A stretch of 64,000 bases of DNA. Origin: Ramazzottius varieornatus. Lineage: Eukaryota > Tardigrada > Eutardigrada > Parachela > Ramazzottiidae. Below the pieces are notes generated by a model that saw nothing but the letters and a program-made list of their open reading frames with translations, searched no databases and was not told the origin of the DNA. The translations under genes and the position numbers were made by a program. Shown here one piece after another: positions 1 to 10,713 of this stretch; within the stretch, counting starts at the first letter, position 1; every line of letters starts with the position of its first letter. The stretch is taken from assembly GCA_001949185.1 (NCBI GenBank), contig BDGG01000004.1:1296278-1360277 (forward strand). Reading direction: 5' to 3'.

Positions 1-119
1 AACTAAGCGAAATTTCAAGGAAAGAAGTTTCGCAAAACAATAAAAGCACACTGGAAGCGCGTATTTCGTACCGTAGCGAAACGGTGTCAAAAATGAAGAT
101 GTCGCATCCGCTGGTTCCC

Positions 120-857
120 TCACAAGCGCCTCCTGTCGGTCAGAACTCGCATGACGCTGCCCACACCTCCAATGGCATAAACCTGAACACAATTTGAACA
201 TTCTCGTCAGATTTAGAACCTCCCGAACTTCAGGAAACCACCGGTATGAGAAACATTCCCTGTCGACGGGACGTGTAAGTACGATGGGAGAGTACTCGTA
301 TGAAACAAACCTTCTCGTGCCAGTTAAGAAGCATGGTGCTATGTGCAGGGAAGTCAAATCCGCGATAGATGTACTTCATCAAGGTATCGACGTGCTCCAT
401 GTTCGCCATAGAGCTCAACGCAGCATCCATCTCTGTTGTTTTGAAGCTGGTCAAAATCCTTAGAACAGTTTGCAAAGCCTTGTCCTGTAACAAACCAACA
501 TACCGTAGTACATAGCTCGCAGTATCCAACTAACCAGCTACGGTTCACTTACTTTGACAGCTTGGTCTTTGCTGTTGAGGGGAGCTTTGGCGACGGCCAG
601 CAGTAAAGCATCAACATTCTTCCCCCTACAACATCGAACATAGGGTACGTCAGACACAGCTGAAGTTACGGACCGATCTGAGAACTGTGTCCAACTTACG
701 AATTCAACAGGCGAACTATTTCTGTGTCGTCCGGTCCCGGGCTGCTGACTTCGCCGTTCTCGCCACTGCCTGCAACACCGTCCTCCACGTAAACATCTTC
801 TCCATACTGGTCCACATCGATTCCGCGGAAAGAGCTACTCGTGGTATTCTTTGACAT
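120..857 (-). CDS. ARPC5: Actin-related protein 2/3 complex subunit 5 (p16-Arc)
   Basis: Smallest subunit of the Arp2/3 complex, which nucleates branched actin in the cytoplasm. Four exons fit on the minus strand: 857-700, 625-553, 484-311 and 182-120, with in-phase GT-AG introns of 74, 68 and 128 bp. The start MSKNTTSS, followed by a D/E-rich stretch, matches the family N-terminus. Downstream the conserved blocks SKDQAVK, MKYIYRGF, WHEK and GGVGSV appear in order. The last exon ends MRVLTDRRRL then stop, the usual C-terminus. Predicted length is about 155 residues, against about 151 in vertebrates. It is head-to-head with the BET gene, about 660 bp between the two starts. Nothing looks broken. 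Identity is confident; the exon structure is my own splice reading. Confidence 0.93.
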
Positions 858-1522
858 TCTTGCGTTGGTTTGCACTGGAACTGGAAAACGCAATTAGAAT
901 TTAGAAATTCAAGAAGTCAAAACTCAAAAATGATAACGAATGGGAATTCGAAATTTTCGTTTTTCACGGGTAGACACTGGGACGGAATCCGTCTTTGAGA
1001 ACCGTACGGCACGCCACCGCCCACATGCTGACGGTGATGTTATGTCGTTCTTTCCTGTAGCCCCTCTTGGGTCAAGATGGGTACAAGGGAAATGGTATGC
1101 CCACAGGCTAGCAAGTGCCAACTGGCCATGACCTCGATGACCTGCTCGAAAGTGATCAGTGATCACGAAGTTTTCTGAGTTTTCTTCCAGAAAGAATCTT
1201 CGGGACTTCATGTCTGGCTGGACTTGTGCCGCCTACTTTATCGATTTGCAGGCTCGAAAGAGTATAGGAAACTAGCCTTTTGTAAGTTCGGAATCGACGA
1301 CTGCAGTTGCCGTATGATTGAAAGGTAAGTCGTCTTTTGTTTCATGTGTGGCGGAAGCTTGATGGATGCTGATGTTCTTGGTTGCTCACATGGGTAATCT
1401 GGACTCTTGCTTGCTGTTGCAGGTAGTATGCAGGTCATCTGTCAGCTGGGGCCATCAAGGTAACTGTTTGCATTATCAGAAACACCCGTACATCCAGAAA
1501 CAGGACGGGGCTACTGGGCACG
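858..1522. promoter_or_regulatory. Shared upstream region of ARPC5 and the BET gene
   Basis: This 665 bp interval separates two divergent starts, so it should hold both promoters and 5' UTRs. Several splice-like GT and AG sites around 1330-1440 suggest a non-coding first exon for the BET gene. I see no convincing TATA box and no conserved ORF. The promoter assignment is inferred from position only. Confidence 0.45.
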
Positions 1523-4500
1523 ATGGACGCTACACCTACGGCTGTTTCGCCTTCGGTGACATCGCAAGACTTATCCACCGCTGCAACATCAGAGTTCAGT
1601 ACACATGGAGGCGACAATTTCGCCGATGCTGAAGCTTCTAACGATTCGTTTGGGGATGGCAGTTCGGAAGTTACATCGGTCAACACTGATACGGTAATAA
1701 TTACTCTCATGTACCCAAAGAGGACAAGTCGGCCACCGTGAATCTCGACGGTCGACGTTATGTGACGTTGTGAGTGGCCGAGTTATCTCTCGTGCTTCGT
1801 AGTTACCGTTGTGCTAGCAAGCTTGAAGTTTCAGTCTTTTCTTTCTCTTTATAGTCGAGTGCGAAGCAAGCGAGACCCGGAGGTGCTGGTGGGCCCAGCC
1901 CGAGTGCAGCAGGAAATCGAATCAACACAGGAACGACCACCAACCAGCTACTCTTCATACAGCGGACAGTCCTGAAGCCATTATGGAACAGCCAAATGGC
2001 CAATCCGTTCAAGACACCCGTAGATGCAGTTAAGCTGAACCTACCCGACTACCATACAATCATCAAGGTCCCAATGGACATGGGCACGATCAAGAAGCGT
2101 CTCGAGCAGGGATTCTACAGTAAGGCCGAGCAGTGCATTCAGGACTTCAAGCAAATGTTTAGTAACTGCTATACATACAATCCACCCGGACACGTTGTCT
2201 ACACGTGGGGACAGAAGCTAGAGAAGATGTTCGTTAGTCATCTGGCGAAGATGCCGCGTCAAGAAATTACTGTACCTTTGCCGGAGAGAGGACAAAGAGG
2301 CAGGAAGAAGGGCTCAGGAAATCGGATACCGCCGGTTAGAACTTCTGTCCCGAAAACCGAACCACGGGAAGTGAAACCTGTAGTGCCTTCTGCTATTTCG
2401 GTCAGTATTTCTTCAGCACGTCCACCTCCTGTAGCCACACCAGCCTTTAGTGGAAAGCTGGAAGGGCCTTCCCACTATCCATCGGTATGACTCCGTTGAG
2501 CATTTACAAAAACTTTGTTGAATAAACCGACTTTGCTTTTAGCGAGCTGTGTCAACTGCACAAAGTTCTTCCACGAAGTTGCCGCCGCCGCCGCCGCCCG
2601 CAGCCAAAACTCAAAGCATCGCACCTCCTCCACCTGCAAACCCTGCCAGTACTAACAAGCGGAAGAAAGACATGGCTCCGATGCGTGCTTACGCCTACGA
2701 AGACGAACCGGAAGAAGAACCCACACCGAAGAAGAGAACCATCAAAGCTCCACCACCACGCGATCTTCCCGAAGAACGTCCCTCTCACTCACATACACGC
2801 CCTCATTCTCCCATCAAATACAAGAGCGCAATTCCGGAACCACTGAAGTTCTGTCAGGGTATCATGAAGGAGCTACTCAGCCAGAAGCACAGCGAGTACG
2901 CCTGGCCGTTTTACCATCCCGTGGATGTTCGCGATCTGGGCTTGGACGACTATTTCGACATCATCAAGCATCCGATCGACCTAGGTAGCCGCTTCGGAAG
3001 CTGTCGAAGTGGATATGAATTGGCTGACAAACTGTTTTTCCTATATAGGTACGATCAAGAGTAAGTTGGACGATCGGCAGTATAAGAACGCGGGTGAGTT
3101 CGCCGCGGACTTGAGGCTGATGTTCACTAACTGCTACCGATACAACGCAGCCGACCATGATGTCCACAAGTTCGGAAAAAGACTTCAGGTAAGCACTTTC
3201 CTTTCAAATATGCTAGCTTTCCGATTTGACCAGTCTTCTGGGTTAAAGGAAGTTTTCGAGATGAAGTTCGCCAAGCTTCCAACCGAAGCCTTCGATGACG
3301 TGCCTGAGATGGTGGTGGCACCCATCGGAGCTCCACCACCCATGGCACCGCCACCGAAAAAGCAGTTTGAAACCAAGGCAGCCCGTCGTGCGTTCGTGCC
3401 CGAAGTCAGTCTAGACCAGGAGGAAAGTAACGAGTCGGCGGTGTTACAACAGCTCCAGTTACAGCTGAAAACGGCAAGTCTTCCGTCAAACTTTTCAAAT
3501 TCGGGGCTAAATAATCACTGCGGACTTCGTGTTGTTTTAGGTGCAGCAACAGATCGCACAGATGAGTAGTGGTGAACCACAAAAGAAGAAGCTAGGTCGA
3601 AAAAGTAAGGCAGAGTTAGCGGCGGCTGCTGCTGCTTCGCCCGAGCGTCCACTTCCGGCCAGTGCCCAGCCTATGGCGAACATCGTCAAACCCGTACAAG
3701 GCGGTCCACCGGGCGCTAAGCCACCGCACGTTCCGGGCAAGAAGGGCCGGCCACCTGGCTCGAAGAACCTACCAAAGAAGGATAAGTTGCCGCCTGTAGC
3801 GACTGGCGCCGTTTCTGCATCTGATTCAGCGACAGACAGAAGTCCCTCTCGGTCACCGAAGAAGTCACCTGTCAAGGATATGTCTGTTCCTGTTGAAAAG
3901 CCTCCGCCTTCCAAACCGTAAGTTTTCTCTATAATCTTGATCTCGTAAGTCAGCAGTTGCTTTGAATGCGCTGAAGGAAATAACTATCCCGTTTCAGAGC
4001 CACACCGAAAGCTCCGAGGAAAAAGAAGAACGCAAAGGATGGAGCGCCGGTACCAGCGGCTGCGCCTGTATACGATAGTGACGAAGAAGATAACGTCCGT
4101 CCCATGTCGTACGACGAAACCCGACGGCTAAGCTTAGACATCAACCGACTCCCGCCTGACAAGCTGGGCAAAGTTGTCAACATCATTCAGCAGTACGAAG
4201 TTGCGCTTTCCAACTTTCTTCTTGTCAGTTTCGTGCTTTGAGAAGGAACCTGACGTTTTTCGTTACAGGAGAGAACCCGGCCTGAAAGATTCCAACCCAG
4301 ACGAGATCGAGATTGACTTCGCTACGCTGAAGCCATCAACATTGCGCGAGCTGGAGGTCTACGTCAATAGTATTCTGCGCAAGCGGGGTCGCAAGCCGGG
4401 TACGGGCAAGAAGCCGGCTGCCGGTTCTTCGCCACAGAAGGCCGATACTGGATCAAGCCAAGAAAGCGCAGGCGGTGGTCCGGCCGCAAAGGCTCCCGGA

Positions 4501-4638
4501 AGTAAGGGCAAAGCAGCAACTGGCAAGAATAAGACGGTGGCTGGTGCAAACAGCGGACGCCTCAGCAGTTCCTCGGAGTCTTCCGCGCATTCTAGCGCTG
4601 CTTCGTCCACTGGCAGTTCCTCTTCCGATTCTGAGTAA
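1523..4638 (+). CDS. BET-family double bromodomain protein (BRD2/3/4-like)
   Basis: Chromatin reader that binds acetylated histone tails through two bromodomains and recruits transcription factors through an ET domain. Eight exons fit: 1523-1693, 1855-2484, 2543-2984, 3049-3188, 3249-3473, 3541-3917, 3998-4192 and 4269-4638, giving about 849 residues. Bromodomain 1 lies in exon 2, with [20 protein letters not shown], the [10 protein letters not shown] helix and the acetyl-lysine-contacting Asn in NCYTYN. Bromodomain 2 spans exons 3-4, with [16 protein letters not shown] and NCYRYN. The ET domain spans exons 7-8, with [17 protein letters not shown] and [21 protein letters not shown] Lys/Pro-rich linker and a Ser-rich acidic tail complete it. 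Intron 5 appears to use a GC donor. One BET gene is typical of invertebrates; the paralogue name is not assigned. Confidence 0.95.
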
Positions 4639-5153
4639 ACCAAAGTATTCGTTTTTTTATGTTGTTCAGACTTTTCACTACATTAGCCATATCCCTTTTG
4701 GCATCATCTGTGCATCGTTGTTTTCTCATTGCATACAAAAGCGCTAAGTGGCCACATTGTGCGTTGTCATTTTGTGCTCCTGGTTTCTGTGCCCACCTGT
4801 CTTGTGTCACAAATACCGAAGTATTTCAAATTGTCTTCTTGACTGCTTCGTCTCCTTATAGTTCTCACTTTACTTTCTTTGCTTGATATCTTGGATTTTC
4901 CGCTGTATTCCGCTCTTTGTTTTTCTCATTACTGCTTCGTTACTCTTGTAGGACATTTTGTCTTCTGTCGTTATAAAGTATCGAACCGCACCGAGGCCCC
5001 TACACGAGTCTGCAGTACGCCAAAGTTACACAGCGAGTAACTGAAAGTATGGACACGTATTCTGCAACCCCAGTTTCAGCTGAAAGACTCAAAATGGAAA
5101 CTCATGAACAGACACTACGAAACACTGCATGTAAGAGAGAAGCCATGCGTGTT
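4639..5153. other. Convergent 3' region between BET gene and UPF3
   Basis: This 515 bp T-rich interval lies between two stop codons facing each other. It should carry both 3' UTRs. I see no canonical AATAAA close to the BET stop and no conserved ORF. Nothing else is recognisable. Confidence 0.5.
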
Positions 5154-7038
5154 TCAGTTTTGGTATCGACGTTTGCCACGAGGTTGATAAAGCTGGATGG
5201 CGGGTCTTGCTCGGTTCGGCACACGGCTTCCTCCCTCAGTTACCGCATCGTTAACATTACTAGTGGAGTGACTTTCTTCTGGACTGGTAGGGTTATTCTG
5301 GCCTGCCGTGGACGAAGGAGGAGGAAGTGAAGATGCTACTTCGGACGACGGGGACGGTCTTTCCTCTTTTGCCGGCTGCTGAACAGTCATCTGTCTTCCG
5401 AACTCCTTCATACCAGTAATGACCACCGACTCGCTATTCCCACCTTTGTTTCTCTGCTGGCTGTCTCCACCTGCGCCGCCACTTGTGCCCGGTCTATTGT
5501 AACAGTTACCTGGTGGGTTCCTGTTGGACTTACTGAAGACCATAGTCTTGCTACCTCCACCACCACCGTTATTACCATCCCGCTGATGCGAGTTGGCCGG
5601 AGGTTCCCTCTGGTTATTACTTTGCGCGTTATTCCCGCCTCTTCCACCACGACTTTGGCCCAAGCGTTCAGGGAAGTAGTGTCGACCACGATCGTTCTCA
5701 GATCCTGACTGCTTCGTGCCCATCTCGGGAAGCGAAGAAGTCTTGTCTAATGGAGTGTTTCGTCCGGGTTTCCCAGTTGGTGTACCTATCGGAACCCACG
5801 GTTGAAAAAGGAAAAGGTCTGTTCCAGACTTGCAGTACATGTAACATCGTTTACCTTGTGCACTTCCTGCTGGTTGGGACTGTTGAGATGGTCTGGAGTT
5901 CGAAGTGTCCGACGGAGACTCTACCGGCGGTTTCTTGACTATCTGCGGTCTTTGAGGTTCTGTAGCGTCATGTGGCTTCTCAAGAATACCTGTTACTTTG
6001 CGTGAAGACATCGCAGCCGCTTGCTTGCCCCATTTGTCCCGTTGACGCTCCTTCCGGGAGGAAGGAGCAGGGCCGCCTTGTCTTCCGCCTCGGTCTTCAT
6101 GCCTTCGCCTGTTGTGCTGCTCTTGTTCTTCCTGCCTTTGCTGCTGCAAGTACTCCATCAAAGGCGTCACCTGGTTCTCTGGTTGAGCACTCTTTTCCAG
6201 GGCGGCCAAGCTGGCCTGGACCTTTGCTGAAGAGGACGTGGTGGTGACATCTTTCTTCTTCTCCAGTTCTTCGACGAAGCGTTTGAATTCTTCGGTATTA
6301 AAGATATCACCGCACTTGTTGTCGGCTTTCTCTTGATTTTGAGCTGCAACTCGCTGGTAAGGCGCTATTTCCACTACACACCGCAGCTCGTGTCCTGTTG
6401 AAACAACTCAACTGCTGTCAATGTATCTGACACATCAATTGTGCGTCAGAATTACCTCTACTGTCCAAGAAAACATATCCGTCAAACTTTTCCTTAAACG
6501 TTGCAACATCATCGTCATTCCGGAAACGAATGTATGCGCGACTTCGAGCTTGATTTGCGAGCCTAAAAGCAACGTACACGTGATATATATATGCGCATAT
6601 ATACCGGATATGTTTCGTCGTCCAGCCCCACGAGAATGAGTAAGACACAACAGTGCAGGCCATCGTTCTTACGATTTATCTGGTCCATGGAAAGCGAGGT
6701 AGGTGTGTTCCGGAACTGGAGAAATATGCTGCAGAAAAGTCTCTCTGGTGAAGTTGGCCGGAAGGTTGCGCATCACCAGCTGCAAGAACGATCGAGTTAC
6801 CGGAAGTTACTACTGCGAAGTCAAGGAACTGCCCCTGACGATCCGCACATACTTTTCGAGGAGCAGTCTGCATCTCCGCTTCTTGATCTGTACTTCTGGA
6901 AGCTTTGTGCGGTTTCGATCTTGGCATCGCGCGACTGGATTCAGAGGATGCAGTAGCATGCGCTCCGGACTGATGTCCTCCATTCCGTCTTTCCCGAGGT
7001 TGCTTGCCTCCAGCTCGTTTACTCTGTTGTTTACTCAT
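5154..7038 (-). CDS. UPF3: Regulator of nonsense transcripts 3 (UPF3)
   Basis: Bridges the exon-junction complex to UPF2/UPF1 in nonsense-mediated mRNA decay. Exons on the minus strand are 7038-6853, 6779-6673, 6562-6456 and 6394-5154. The last probably holds a 69 bp in-frame intron at 5854-5786; with it removed, the protein is 523 residues. The RRM-like UPF2-binding domain reads LVMRNLPANFTRETFLQ, AYIRFRNDDD, FKEKFDGYVFLD and VEIAPYQRVA. A Lys/Glu/Gln-rich middle and an Arg/Gly/Asn-rich low-complexity region follow. The C-terminus contains RPAIQLYQPRGKRR, the exon-junction-binding motif of UPF3 proteins, so this copy should couple to the EJC. It is head-to-head with the ADP/ATP carrier. Only one UPF3 is seen, whereas vertebrates have two paralogues. 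Confidence 0.93.
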
Positions 7039-7533
7039 CCTTCTTCGCTTCTGCCAACGATGTTCGCGAACATATGTGTGTGGAGGTACTCCTCAGGCCG
7101 TGGCAGATCCGTGTTACCGTGTAGATATGAGAGACTGCTGGCTACTGCAGAAAAATTCGTATAATTTCAGATTTCGTGAAGCGTCACATAGGTGAAACTG
7201 CGATGTGTGCTAAAACATCCCGCAGATAACGTGATACATCCAGACGGTGGATTGATTGGATCGACATCTTGATTCCTCGTCGACTTCACCAGGTGACAGT
7301 TGGGCTATTTTTATTGCTTGCGTAACAAACGTGATAAGGAACAGTGACGTCACACGGAGTTAGACTAGCCACGCCTCGCCCATTCCGTTCAAGGCTATGA
7401 GAACGAGCACCGCAAAAAGACCGACCCGTCTGCTTCGCTGCAATTTTGCCTTCCATCCATCGTTCGCCCATTTGCTTGTCGGAACATCGTCCCTTCAAGT
7501 CCAGTTCCCTCCAAGTTCCTTAACAACCGGAGA
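7039..7533. promoter_or_regulatory. Head-to-head promoter region of UPF3 and ADP/ATP carrier
   Basis: This 495 bp interval separates two divergent start codons and should contain both promoters. No ORF with family similarity is seen. Function is inferred from layout only. Confidence 0.45.
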
Positions 7534-9607
7534 ATGAATGCCAAACAACTGGAACAAGCCAAGAACTTCCTTCAGGACTTTGCGGCCGGTGGTATCGCTG
7601 CTGGTATCTCCAAGACGGCTGTTGCTCCCATTGAGCGAGTCAAATTGCTCTTACAGGTAAGATTTGCCTCCTCTCAGTTTAAATCGTGGAAGAGTTCGTC
7701 TTCTGCGAGTTTCTCCCATGCTGTAGCCATGTCTCAGGATGCAGAAAGGTTTAGACAGTCGAATGTGGATGAAAGGGGGTTGTGACGATACCGGTGGAGG
7801 TAGTTAGACTGTGGGGCGAGGCACTCGGTTCTCCAATCGTGCGCAGTTTCAGTTAATTTCCACCGCCTGCACCCGGGCGTTCCGTACCGCTGCCAATAGG
7901 TTTTTCCGTTCCAGCCGTACGGTTACTCCCACACCGGCAGGGCTTGAAACAATCAAGCAAATCGCAAAACTAATTTGTTTTACCGGAGTACGAGGTAGCG
8001 TAGCTAGCGTCTATGCAGCGTAGCCATCACGATGGATTTTCCACGATGTTCAATCAGCTAAGTGGGCTAACTGTTTCTTTGATCGGAGGTAACGACAGAA
8101 TACCCGGGGGATACATGAGAAGATGTGTGCCTTTGCCGGATCTCGGGCATAAACTAAACGGGGTGGGCTGATTAGGCAGCGTGCAAGGTGTTTGACGTGG
8201 TAGACTCGTTTAATGGCATTTGATATCCATTGAACTTGCAAGAATGGCTGACGCAATCAAGCTTCTTTTTGGAAGAAGATTCTCGTTTCGGGAGATTAGT
8301 TTAAGGCGGAAGCCAAGATGTGAGTCTGTTTGCTCCTTACTGACACGGTGGCAGACAGCAGACGTGTGATGTAACTAACTTAGCGTTCACGCGTCACGCC
8401 GTTGGTCTTCCATTGATTGGGAAATCTCAGTAGTCTATGGCACTTATGCAGTCCACCTTGTTGCTGACATGTTGCTTGCTTGTTCCAGGTGCAACATGCG
8501 TCGAAGCAGATCACCAAGGAGAATCAGTACAAGGGCATCGTCGATGCCTTTGTCCGCATCCCCAAGGAGCAGGGCATAACAGCTTTCTGGAGAGGCAACT
8601 TGGCCAACGTCATCCGTTACTTCCCCACCCAAGCCCTAAACTTTGCCTTCAAGGATAAGTACAAGCAGATTTTCTTGTCGGGCGTGGACAAGCGCACCCA
8701 GTTCTGGCGATACTTTGCCGGTAACTTGGCTTCCGGTGGTGCCGCTGGAGCAACGTCTCTCTGCTTCGTCTACCCACTCGACTTTGCCCGAACACGTCTT
8801 GCTGCTGATATCGGTAACAAAGCATGACCCATCTTTTCCGAATTTGGATACTGCATTACTCTAATCGTAGTCTAATCGAAAGTCTCTTCTTTTCAGGTAA
8901 GGGTGCCGGCGATCGTGAATTCAGTGGTCTTTTGCACTGTCTGACCAAGACCGTCAAGTCCGATGGCATCAAGGGCTTGTACCAAGGTTTCGGAGTGTCC
9001 GTACAAGGTCAGTTTACTCCTCGAAAACCGTTTTAATGTATCGAACTTGGTTGCTGCGACTAAAGTTTGTGTTTTCTCTTGCGTCACTTCACATGGGTTT
9101 TCACCCGTTCCTTCCTCGTAGGTATCATCATCTACCGAGCTTCGTACTTCGGTCTTTTCGATACCTGCAAAGGCATGTTGCCCGATCCCAAGAACACACC
9201 TTTCCTGTTGAGCTTCTTGATTGCCCAGATCGTCACCACCATCTCTGGTATCACGTCTTATCCATTTGACACTGTCCGTCGACGACTTATGATGCAGGTA
9301 ATTTACAGGATCACTTCTTACTTTCACTTCCGCTTGAAGATATCTTGAAGAAGCCGATTTCGTACACGGTGCAAAAATATACGATTCTGTTTTACAGTCT
9401 GGCCGCAAAGGCGGTGACATTATGTACACCGGTACCTTGGATGCCTGGAGGAAGATTGCCAGCCAGGAAGGTCCCAAAGCTTTCTTCAAGGGAGCCTTCA
9501 GTAACGTTCTCCGTGGTACTGGCGGTGCCCTGGTGTTGGTACTCTATGACGAACTGAAGGTTCTTATGTTCGGTGAGGGAGCCAGAGGAGGTTATGAAGG
9601 AGGCTAA
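7534..9607 (+). CDS. Mitochondrial ADP/ATP carrier (SLC25A4/5/6-type)
   Basis: Exchanges cytosolic ADP for matrix ATP across the inner mitochondrial membrane. Five exons fit: 7534-7656, 8489-8813, 8897-9007, 9122-9297 and 9398-9607, totalling 314 residues against about 298 in mammals. All three mitochondrial-carrier repeats are present. The signature helices read [27 protein letters not shown] and [13 protein letters not shown]. The last is the nucleotide-carrier signature RRRMMM with the first Met changed to Leu. The first intron (832 bp) is far longer than the other three (83-114 bp). I saw no mobile element in it, but it could hold regulatory sequence. Start chosen at the first ATG with a normal N-terminus. 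Confidence 0.96.
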
Positions 9608-10713
9608 GACCTGGCGTGTCCTTCAGCTGGACTTGAGGAGGAAGAATGGGTGGGTGATCATTTAATCAAGAAGGGTGGCAGAATATTCAAGAAAAACCAT
9701 AAAAATCAATCCCTCTTTTTCCCTTTTGTTTGAACCTGTTAAGCTCCGCGTTTGTTTTGTCTGATTTGGGCGACTGATTTTGACCGATATTCTTGGCAAT
9801 CTTGTACTAACGGAAGAACTGGGCAAGAGCATCTATGTACTCTGTAGTACAAAACGAAGAAAGTGCGTTGGGAGTTGCGCTACCTTTTCACGATCTTCAT
9901 TCAGCTTTTGGTGTCTTAATTTATTATGTCGCCGTGCCGCATACCATAAACCGCAGTCTACACCTGCGCAGTACGTAGTTGGTGACGACTGTTAGAAATT
10001 CGTGGAATTAATCGGATTCGGAGATCCAGGAACCATGTTGACTATATCCGCTCTAGCGAAGTGCGCGAGCACCGAGGCTCTGCCGAATGTTGGTTAGCCG
10101 GTAGAAAATTCGACTGATTGGTTGATTCGGGTCGCGGTAGGTTGTGGGAACAGCGCAATGCGTACTTCGAAGCGAGATCGAAAAGGTACGTGCACCTGCA
10201 TACTACATCGACATGAGTGGGTACCTAACTGCTATACTTGGGTGCGTGAAATGATTATCCCGTGCGCATCACAACAGATGACTCATCTCGCAGGCAAATG
10301 AGCCCGCTGATTCAGTTTCTTGCTTTTCGATTAGGAAACTTGTAAACTTTCCTGACTCTTGAACGTCTAGATCAGTAAATCTGCATCTTCGGTATCCTTT
10401 CTCCAGGAAAGGCATCTTCTCAACGCTGCCGTGATCTACCCAGATGGGATTGGATACGCCTGTTGCAAACTGGCGTCTGAATTTCTGAATTTCTGTCCAA
10501 AGGTATCAATTTGTTGCCTACAGCCTGCTCGTCATTTCTCAAGCTTTGGAATGCCCATCGATGCGGTATCTTCTGTGGATGACAACCTGAATGCTGGATA
10601 GACTCACCATCACTGACGGAAAACGCGTAAGTTAGTGTCTCTGTATCACGTTTGCTAACAACGCAATGTCACATTAAGTGACCAATGCATTTACCGGAAA
10701 TGGGCTTTGCAGT
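9608..10713. other. Gap between ADP/ATP carrier and haspin
   Basis: About 1.1 kb. The first part is AT-rich and probably the carrier 3' UTR, with A-rich runs near 9690-9720. The rest should hold the haspin promoter and possibly a 5' exon. I see no conserved coding segment, repeat or hairpin element here. Confidence 0.4.

Noticed and set aside
3537-3914. 125-codon antisense frame under the BET gene
   Set aside because: Pro/Gly-rich translation mirrors the Lys/Pro-rich linker on the plus strand; no family match.
8893-9489. 198-codon open frame antisense to the ADP/ATP carrier
   Set aside because: It lies opposite well-conserved carrier exons and crosses their introns; it is a shadow of the real gene.
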